In this document: in pieces, positions 8,089-12,935 of the stretch
Layout of the letters: every line of letters begins with the position of its first letter
Numbering within the stretch: the stretch's first letter is position 1
Source: an uncultured Acetobacteraceae bacterium
GTDB taxonomy: Bacteria; Pseudomonadota; Alphaproteobacteria; Acetobacterales; Acetobacteraceae
Assembly: GCA_937874445.1 (NCBI GenBank)
Contig: CALNAL010000146.1
Coordinates: forward strand, 1 to 12,935
Direction of reading: 5' to 3'
Length of the DNA stretch: 12,935 bases
Program-made: the position numbers and the translations under genes
Notes under the pieces: generated by a model
What the model saw: the letters and a program-made list of their open reading frames with translations, nothing else
Told to the model about the DNA's origin: nothing
Database searches by the model: none

Positions 8089-8102
8089 GGCATACGTTTG
8101 CC
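8089..8102 (+). promoter_or_regulatory. LacI-type operator O2b of module 2
   Basis: GGCATACGTTTGCC is a 14-bp palindrome with one mismatched pair (8093/8098) and central CG at 8095-8096. Its centre is 32 bp, about three helical turns, from O2a, so two dimers would bind the same face of the DNA. It lies near the expected transcription start or early leader of the module 2 transcript. Confidence 0.7.
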
Positions 8103-8163
8103 AATCGTCGATACACTCCCCTGAAGGAATGCGCCGACGGGCGGTGTGATGCCGGGCCGTTCT

Positions 8164-8187
8164 CCGGCGTCCATCGGGCAACGCCGG
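8164..8187 (+). other. Leader hairpin next to the MFS 2 ribosome-binding site
   Basis: CCGGCGT (8164-8170) pairs with ACGCCGG (8181-8187) around a 10-nt loop, ending three bases before the GGGGAGAG ribosome-binding site (8191-8198). It could influence access of ribosomes or simply be chance in GC-rich DNA. Confidence 0.35.
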
Positions 8188-8200
8188 TTTGGGGAGAGTA

Positions 8201-9460
8201 ATGTCCATGAAAATCCGAAACTTGCGCTGGTGGATCATCGGGTTGATCTGCCTGGGCACCATCATCAACTACCTGGCACGCAACTCGCTGAGCGTGCTGG
8301 CGCCGATCCTGACCAACGAGCTGCATTTCACCACCGCCCAGTATTCCTACGTGGTCGGGGCGTTCACGCTCGCCTATACGGTGATGCAGCCGGTCTGCGG
8401 CTATATCGTCGATCTTCTCGGGCTCAAGCTCGGCTTCGCGCTGTTCGCGCTAATCTGGTCGATCGCCGGCTGCCTGCACGGTTTTGCCAGTGGCTGGCTA
8501 TCGCTTTCCTTCTTCCGCGGCCTGCTCGGCCTGAGCGAGGCGGCGGCCATTCCCTCCGGCATTAAGGCGGTGGGCGAGTGGTTCCCCGATCGCGAGCGTT
8601 CGATCGCGGTGGGCTGGTTCAATGCCGGAACCTCTCTCGGCGCCATGCTCGCGCCTCCGCTGGTGATCTTCCTGCATGTTCGCTTCGGCTGGCAGGCGGC
8701 CTTCGTGGTCACCGGCATGCTCGGCTTCGTCTTCTCGGCGCTGTGGTTCTTCTTCTACCACTCGCCCGCCGAGCATCCCGCCATCACCGAATCGGAAAAG
8801 AAGCTGATCCTCTCCGATCGCAAGACCCAGCCGAGCGGCGAGACCATCGAGCGGCCGCGTCTGGGGCAGATCCTCTCCAGCAGGCGTTTCTGGGGCGTAG
8901 CGATCCCGCGCTTCCTTGCCGAGCCGGCATGGGCGACCTTCAGCTTCTGGATTCCGCTCTATCTTGCCACCGTGCGCGGCATGGACATCAAGCAGATCGC
9001 CATGTTCGCCTGGCTGCCGTTCCTGACGGCCGACCTCGGCGGCATCCTCGGCGGCTACATCTCGCCGTTCTTCATCAAGCACTTCCACATGCGCGTGGTG
9101 AACTCGCGCCTCGCCGGCGTTTGCGTGGGCGCGGTCTGCATGATCGGGCCGGGCTGCATCGGGCTGGCCTCCAGCGTCTATGTCGCGATCGCCCTGTTCT
9201 GCCTGGGCGGCTTTGCCCACCAGATGATTTCCGCGCTGATCAACTGCGTCTCGGCCGACGTGTTCAACACCAACGAGGTCGCCACCGCCAACGGCTTCAC
9301 CGGCATGGCGGCCTGGATCGCCAGCTTCATGTTCTCGCTGGTGATCGGGCAGCTCGCCACCACCATCGGCTACAATCCGCTGTTCGTCTGCCTGACCGTT
9401 TTCGACTTGATCGGTGCGACCGTCGCCGTCTCGCTGTTGCGTGATCGCGGCGTCGCCTGA
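8201..9460 (+). CDS. MFS transporter, ACS/hexuronate (ExuT-like) type, module 2
   Basis: Inner-membrane transporter of 419 residues, clearly paralogous to the protein of 1892-3178 along its whole length (LRWWIIGLICLGTIINYLARNS; GYIVDLLGLKLGF; TVRGMDIKQIAMFAWLPF). About 12 membrane segments by eye; no signal peptide. Differences cluster in the central cytoplasmic loop (near SPAEHPAITESEKKLILSDRK) and the C-terminal tail, which is shorter. Two starts are possible: ATG at 8201, four bases from the GGAG, or ATG at 8207, ten bases away, which aligns exactly with the start of the paralogue (MKIRNLRWW versus MKVKGLRWW). The GH31 gene follows after 16 bases and is surely co-transcribed. Presumed importer of the substrate of that enzyme. 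Substrate unknown. Confidence 0.9.
   Translation: MSMKIRNLRWWIIGLICLGTIINYLARNSLSVLAPILTNELHFTTAQYSYVVGAFTLAYTVMQPVCGYIVDLLGLKLGFALFALIWSIAGCLHGFASGWLSLSFFRGLLGLSEAAAIPSGIKAVGEWFPDRERSIAVGWFNAGTSLGAMLAPPLVIFLHVRFGWQAAFVVTGMLGFVFSALWFFFYHSPAEHPAITESEKKLILSDRKTQPSGETIERPRLGQILSSRRFWGVAIPRFLAEPAWATFSFWIPLYLATVRGMDIKQIAMFAWLPFLTADLGGILGGYISPFFIKHFHMRVVNSRLAGVCVGAVCMIGPGCIGLASSVYVAIALFCLGGFAHQMISALINCVSADVFNTNEVATANGFTGMAAWIASFMFSLVIGQLATTIGYNPLFVCLTVFDLIGATVAVSLLRDRGVA
8967..9015 (+). repeat. Direct repeat within MFS genes, copy 2
   Basis: Identical over 49 bases to 2658-2706 in the first MFS gene; recombination between the copies would delete or duplicate about 6.3 kb. Confidence 0.85.
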
Positions 9461-9466
9461 AGTCCT

Positions 9467-9470
9467 GGAG
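9467..9470 (+). promoter_or_regulatory. Shine-Dalgarno that fixes the start of GH31 gene 2
   Basis: GGAG six bases before the ATG at 9477, in the 16-base gap after the MFS stop. The frame is open further upstream inside the MFS gene, but this site and alignment with the paralogue make 9477 the start. Confidence 0.7.
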
Positions 9471-9476
9471 ATCGCC

Positions 9477-11882
9477 ATGTCCGCCTCCCTTCTTCCCCGT
9501 TTCGCTATCGCAGAGAACGACGGCCATTGCCTGACGCTGCGTTCCCCGGAAGGCCACGTCGCCCGTCTCTTCGTGCTTGAGGAGGATATCCTGCGCTTTC
9601 TCGTGCTGCCCGGGGGGACGCTGCGCCAGCCGCGCTCCTGGGCCGTGGCACCGGGAGCGGAGGATGTGCCGGCGGACGGACGCGACCGCTTCGATCTCTC
9701 CGGATTCTCCTGCCCCTGCTTCGAGATTTCCGAGGCGGGGGAGGAGGTCACGGTGGCCACTCCGCGGCTGCGGGTAACGATCGCGCTGGAGGGGCTGTTC
9801 TGCCGCTGGGAGAGCCGCATCGGCGGGACGTGGCGCGAAGTCGCCGCCGACCGCCCCACCCAGGCCTACAACTTCGGCACCTGGGGCAACCACGTCTTCC
9901 ACTACCTGCGCCACGATGCCGACGAGATGTACTTCGGCCTCGGCGAACGGGCGGGTGAGGCCGATCGCGCCGGCAAGTCGTACCGGATGTGCAATCTCGA
10001 CGCCATGGGCTATTCGGCGCGCACCACCGATCCGCTCTACAAGCACATCCCCTTCTACCTGGTGTGGAAGAAGAACACGAAGTCCACGGCTGGATTTTTC
10101 TATGACACTCTGGCCGACTGCACCTTCGACATGGGCCGCGAGCTCGACAACTACCACGGCCACTATCGCACCTTCGAGGCGGAGGCCGGCGATCTCGACC
10201 TCTACGTGCTCGCCGGAGAGACCCCCGCGGAGATCGCCCGCCGCTTTACCTGGCTGACCGGGCGCCCGGCGATGATGCCGAAGTGGAGCCTCGGCTACTC
10301 CGGCTCCACCATGAGCTACACCGATGCCCCCGACGCCGCCAAGCGAATGGGGGAGTTCCTCGACAAGTGCGCGGAGCACGACATCCTGTGCTCCTCCTTC
10401 CATTTATCCTCGGGCTACACCTCGATCGGTGAAAATCGTTACGTCTTCAACTGGAACCGCGACAAGTTCCCCGACCCGGCGGCCTTCGCGCACTCCTATC
10501 TCGATCACGGCGTGCGGCTGATCGCCAACATCAAGCCGTGCCTGCTGCACGACCACCCGCGCTACGCCGAGGCGGCGCAGGCCGGGCTGTTCGTGTGCGG
10601 CTCCGATGGCACGCCCGAGAAGGTGCAGTTCTGGGGATCGTGGGGCTCCTATCTCGACTTCACCAACCCCGCGACCCTCGCGTGGTGGAAGGCACGGGTG
10701 ACGGACGCGCTGCTCGAGGTCGGCATCGCCGCGACCTGGAACGACAACAACGAGTTCGAGATCTGGAATCCCGAAGCGCGTATCTGTGGATTCGGTCACG
10801 GTGGCCACGCGCGGGAAAGTCGCACCCTGCACACGCTGCAAATGATCCGCGCCTCGCGCGAGGCGCAGCTGGACTTTGCCCCGCAGACGCGACCTTTCCT
10901 GGTCTCGCGCGCCGGCGCGGTGGGGATGCAGCGCTACGTGCAGACCTGGTCGGGCGACAACTACACCAGCTGGGAGACACTGAAATACAACGTGCGCATG
11001 GGCACCGGGCTGGCCATGTGCGGAATCTCCAATCTTGGCCACGACATCGGCGGCTTTGCCGGTCCGACGCCGGGACCTGAGCTGCTGGTGCGCTGGGTGG
11101 GATTCGGCATCTTCCTGCCGCGCTTCTCGATCCATTCCTGGAACGATGACGCCACTGTCAACGAACCCTGGATGTATCCCGAGGTGACGCCGGCGATCGC
11201 CAAGCTCATCCGCTTCCGGGCCCGCCTGGTGCCGCATCTCTATGACCTGATGTGGCGCTCGCATGCCGGCTTCGAACCGATGGTGCGGCCCACCTACTAC
11301 GAATTTCCCGATGATGCGCGCTGCTTCGCCGAGAACGACGAGATGATGCTGGGAGCGAACCTGCTGGTGGCGCCGGTCGTCGAGCCGGGCGTGGCGGAAC
11401 GGCGGGTCTATCTGCCGGCCGGGGTGGACTGGTACGACTACTGGAGCGGGGCGCGTTTCGCCGGCGGGACGGAGGCGGTGCTGGCCGCCCCGTGGGACCG
11501 CCCGCCGGTGCTTGCCCGAGCCGGCTCGGCGGTGGCGCTCAACCTGGCCGAGCAGCACTTCAACAAGCCCGCCGATACGCGCGGCTTCGACCTCTTCCCC
11601 CCGACCGGCGCTGGGAACTTCCTCGCCACCTGCTACGAGGACGACGGCGAGAGCGAGGCCTTCCGCGGGGGCCATTACGGCTCCTGGATGCTGAACGTGG
11701 CCGCCACGGAGAGGGAAATCACCGTCACCCTCGGCTGGCAGGGGGCCTGGAAGCGCCCGACCAACACGCTGGTGCTGCGCCTGCCGGCGCAGGAATGGCG
11801 CCGCCTCGTCGTGCACGGCGGGCACGTGCTGGGCACAAGCGTGCAGGGCTCCCGGCGCATCGTCTCGGTGGCGCTGGACTGA
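9477..11882 (+). CDS. GH31 family glycoside hydrolase, Aec37-like, module 2
   Basis: An 801-residue paralogue of the enzyme at 3165-5564, collinear over its whole length, with no signal peptide (MSASLLPRFAIAEND), hence predicted cytoplasmic. N-terminal beta-sandwich with MYFGLGER and DPLYKHIPFY, TIM barrel, then C-terminal beta domains after NDEMMLGANLLVAPVVEPG and a terminal part with CYEDDGESEAF. The nucleophile Asp423 (WNDNNEFEIW) and acid/base Asp494 (WSGDNYTSW) fall at the same residue numbers as in the paralogue; GHDIGGF follows. Both catalytic sites are intact, so this is not a decayed duplicate. Differences include FWGSWGSYLDF instead of FWDEMGSYLDF shortly before the nucleophile and LSSGYTS instead of MGSGYTS, close to the active-site strands, which could alter specificity. 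Last gene of the module 2 transcript. The family is certain; the substrate is not. Confidence 0.92.
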   Translation: MSASLLPRFAIAENDGHCLTLRSPEGHVARLFVLEEDILRFLVLPGGTLRQPRSWAVAPGAEDVPADGRDRFDLSGFSCPCFEISEAGEEVTVATPRLRVTIALEGLFCRWESRIGGTWREVAADRPTQAYNFGTWGNHVFHYLRHDADEMYFGLGERAGEADRAGKSYRMCNLDAMGYSARTTDPLYKHIPFYLVWKKNTKSTAGFFYDTLADCTFDMGRELDNYHGHYRTFEAEAGDLDLYVLAGETPAEIARRFTWLTGRPAMMPKWSLGYSGSTMSYTDAPDAAKRMGEFLDKCAEHDILCSSFHLSSGYTSIGENRYVFNWNRDKFPDPAAFAHSYLDHGVRLIANIKPCLLHDHPRYAEAAQAGLFVCGSDGTPEKVQFWGSWGSYLDFTNPATLAWWKARVTDALLEVGIAATWNDNNEFEIWNPEARICGFGHGGHARESRTLHTLQMIRASREAQLDFAPQTRPFLVSRAGAVGMQRYVQTWSGDNYTSWETLKYNVRMGTGLAMCGISNLGHDIGGFAGPTPGPELLVRWVGFGIFLPRFSIHSWNDDATVNEPWMYPEVTPAIAKLIRFRARLVPHLYDLMWRSHAGFEPMVRPTYYEFPDDARCFAENDEMMLGANLLVAPVVEPGVAERRVYLPAGVDWYDYWSGARFAGGTEAVLAAPWDRPPVLARAGSAVALNLAEQHFNKPADTRGFDLFPPTGAGNFLATCYEDDGESEAFRGGHYGSWMLNVAATEREITVTLGWQGAWKRPTNTLVLRLPAQEWRRLVVHGGHVLGTSVQGSRRIVSVALD

Positions 11883-11933
11883 GAGCCGCACCGGCAAGCA
11901 GGGGATGCGTTCTTCGTTCGGGAAGGAGAACCA

Positions 11934-11982
11934 GGAAGGTCCGTTTTCGCTTCTTGTTCCGGAAAGCGAAAAGAAGCCTTCC
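11934..11982. terminator. Two-part hairpin between convergent genes, possible bidirectional terminator
   Basis: An outer stem GGAAGG (11934-11939) with CCTTCC (11977-11982) encloses, after a 4-by-4 internal loop, a 9-bp stem TTTTCGCTT (11944-11952) with AAGCGAAAA (11964-11972). It lies in the 132-base gap between the stops of GH31 gene 2 and the adenosyltransferase gene. No clean T-tract follows on either strand, so efficiency is uncertain, but position suits both genes. Nothing else is seen in this gap. Confidence 0.5.
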
Positions 11983-12014
11983 TTCCCCGACGTCGAAATC
12001 AGCGCGACAGGCGG

Positions 12015-12581
12015 TCAGTCCGCGCCTCCCGGCCGCCAGGGGATATCGGCCCCGGCGTTGAGGGTGCGGGAGAGAACGAAAAGGGCATCGGACGCCCGGT
12101 TGAGATAGCGCACCAGGCTGGGGTTGAGCGTCTCCTGGTGCGCCAGGGCGACGACGCGGCGTTCGGCGCGGCGCAGGATGGTGCGGGCCATGTGCGCCTG
12201 GGCGGCCGCCGGCGTGCCGCCGGGCAGGATGAAGCTGGACAGGGGCGGCTGGGAGGCGCGCAGGGCCTCGGTCTCGGCTTCCAGCCGGGCGAGGGGGGCA
12301 TCGGTCAGGCGCAGCCTGGGGCGCCCCCCCTCTTCCGCGGAGAGGGGCACGCAGAGGTCGGCGCCGAGATCGAACAGGTCGTTCTGCATGCGCGCGACAA
12401 GGGCTTCGGCCTGGCTCTTTCCGTCCAGCTGGGCGCGCAGCACACCAAGGGCGGCGTTGGCTTCGTCCACCGCACCGATCGCCTCGATGCGCGGGGCGTC
12501 CTTGGGCACACGGGTGCCCTCGCCGAGCGAGGTCTCCCCGCCGTCGCCGCCGCGAGTGGTGATCCGGTCGAGGCGCACCAT
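12015..12581 (-). CDS. PduO-type ATP:cob(I)alamin adenosyltransferase
   Basis: Transfers adenosyl from ATP to cob(I)alamin to make adenosylcobalamin. The 188-residue length fits the PduO/MMAB family. The N-terminal ATP-binding stretch TTRGGDGGETSLGEGTRVPKD is followed by the conserved EAIGAVDEANAALG, and near the C-terminus by RRAERRVVAL and NPSLVRYLNRASDALFVLSR, with the family's Arg and Asn residues on the long helix. A four- to five-helix bundle, cytoplasmic, active as a trimer in known members. Start ATG at 12581; the preceding 11 bases contain AAGGG as ribosome-binding site and separate it from the upstream tonB stop, so the two genes are probably one transcript. Unrelated to the sugar modules by sequence. 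Confident at family level. Confidence 0.92.
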   Translation of the reverse strand: MVRLDRITTRGGDGGETSLGEGTRVPKDAPRIEAIGAVDEANAALGVLRAQLDGKSQAEALVARMQNDLFDLGADLCVPLSAEEGGRPRLRLTDAPLARLEAETEALRASQPPLSSFILPGGTPAAAQAHMARTILRRAERRVVALAHQETLNPSLVRYLNRASDALFVLSRTLNAGADIPWRPGGAD

Positions 12582-12592
12582 GGGTTACCCTT

Positions 12593-12935
12593 TCAGTTCA
12601 ACGAGAAAGTGAGGGAGAGGTCGAAGATCGACTCCACCGCCTGTCCGTCCCGCACGGCCGGGGTGAAGCGCCAGCGGGCGACGGCCTCGCGCGCCGCGGA
12701 ATCGAGGCGCGCGTAGCCGGAGGAGGTCAGGATCTCGGTGGAGCGGACCCGCCCGTCGGGGCCGATATGCATGCGCACCACGACGGTGCCCTGCTCGCCC
12801 AGATCGGCGGACAGGCGCGGATAGACCGGCGGCCGATTGCCCTCCGCGCCCTGCGCAGGACGAACGCGCCCTTCCAGGCCGGAGGCTCCGGCGAGACCGC
12901 CGGAAAGGGGCACGTTCTGCTGCCAGATCTTGGGG
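12593..12935 (-). CDS. tonB: TonB energy-transducing protein, C-terminal domain, N-terminus outside window
   Basis: The frame is open to the right edge, with PKIWQQN preceding the segment that begins at a non-start GTG (12911-12913), so only the last 113 residues are seen. The C-terminal domain shows the TonB signature: PPVYPRLSADLGEQGTVVVRMHIGPDGRV, then GYARLDSAAREAVARWRFTPA and a final beta strand ending at LTFSLN. TonB links the proton-motive force at the inner membrane to outer-membrane receptors for iron chelates, vitamin B12 and some sugars. The N-terminal anchor helix and Pro-rich linker should lie beyond the window. The adenosyltransferase gene starts 11 bases downstream. TonB-like periplasmic proteins such as TolA are less likely because of the YP motif. 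Confidence 0.82.
   Translation of the reverse strand, partial: PKIWQQNVPLSGGLAGASGLEGRVRPAQGAEGNRPPVYPRLSADLGEQGTVVVRMHIGPDGRVRSTEILTSSGYARLDSAAREAVARWRFTPAVRDGQAVESIFDLSLTFSLN

Noticed and set aside
11905..12108. Small plus-strand open frame after GH31 gene 2
   Set aside because: It spans the two-part hairpin and runs into the antisense of the adenosyltransferase gene; no conserved features.

Overview
The window is about 12.9 kb of uniformly GC-rich bacterial chromosome. The GlmS fragment at the left edge (SIS-domain wording such as YWFE, ASEFRYR and GPEIGVASTKAF) and the TonB C-terminal domain at the right edge read like Alphaproteobacteria, perhaps the acetic-acid-bacteria order. This is a judgement from remembered protein style, with no phylogeny behind it.

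Layout: (1) 1-1572, the 3' part of glmS. (2) 1573-1891, a regulatory intergenic stretch with a probable glmS terminator, a GC hairpin, a TTGACA promoter and two LacI-type operators. (3) 1892-5564, module 1: an ACS/hexuronate-type MFS transporter gene overlapping a GH31 glycoside hydrolase gene. (4) 5565-5743, two strong hairpins. (5) 5744-6814, a LacI-family regulator on the plus strand. (6) 6844-7917, a paralogous LacI-family regulator on the minus strand, tail to tail with the first. (7) 7918-8200, a divergent control region with a promoter and two operators. (8) 8201-11882, module 2: a paralogous MFS gene and a paralogous GH31 gene. (9) 11883-12014, a two-part hairpin between convergent genes. 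(10) 12015-12935, minus strand: tonB (partial) followed by a PduO-type cobalamin adenosyltransferase.

The core is two parallel carbohydrate-use modules inserted between housekeeping genes. Each has an inner-membrane MFS importer, a GH31 hydrolase with no visible signal peptide (hence probably cytoplasmic) and a LacI-type repressor. The likely logic is that a small alpha-glycoside, possibly an anionic one, is imported intact, split in the cytoplasm, and an intermediate releases the repressor. The operators of the two modules are related but differ: module 1 is built mainly on GGTAAACG half-sites and module 2 on GGCAAACG half-sites. The regulators correspondingly differ at one key recognition-helix position (Ala versus Ser). 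The substrate is not identifiable from sequence. The two modules do not share gene order (regulator downstream in module 1, divergent upstream in module 2), so simple tandem duplication does not explain the locus.
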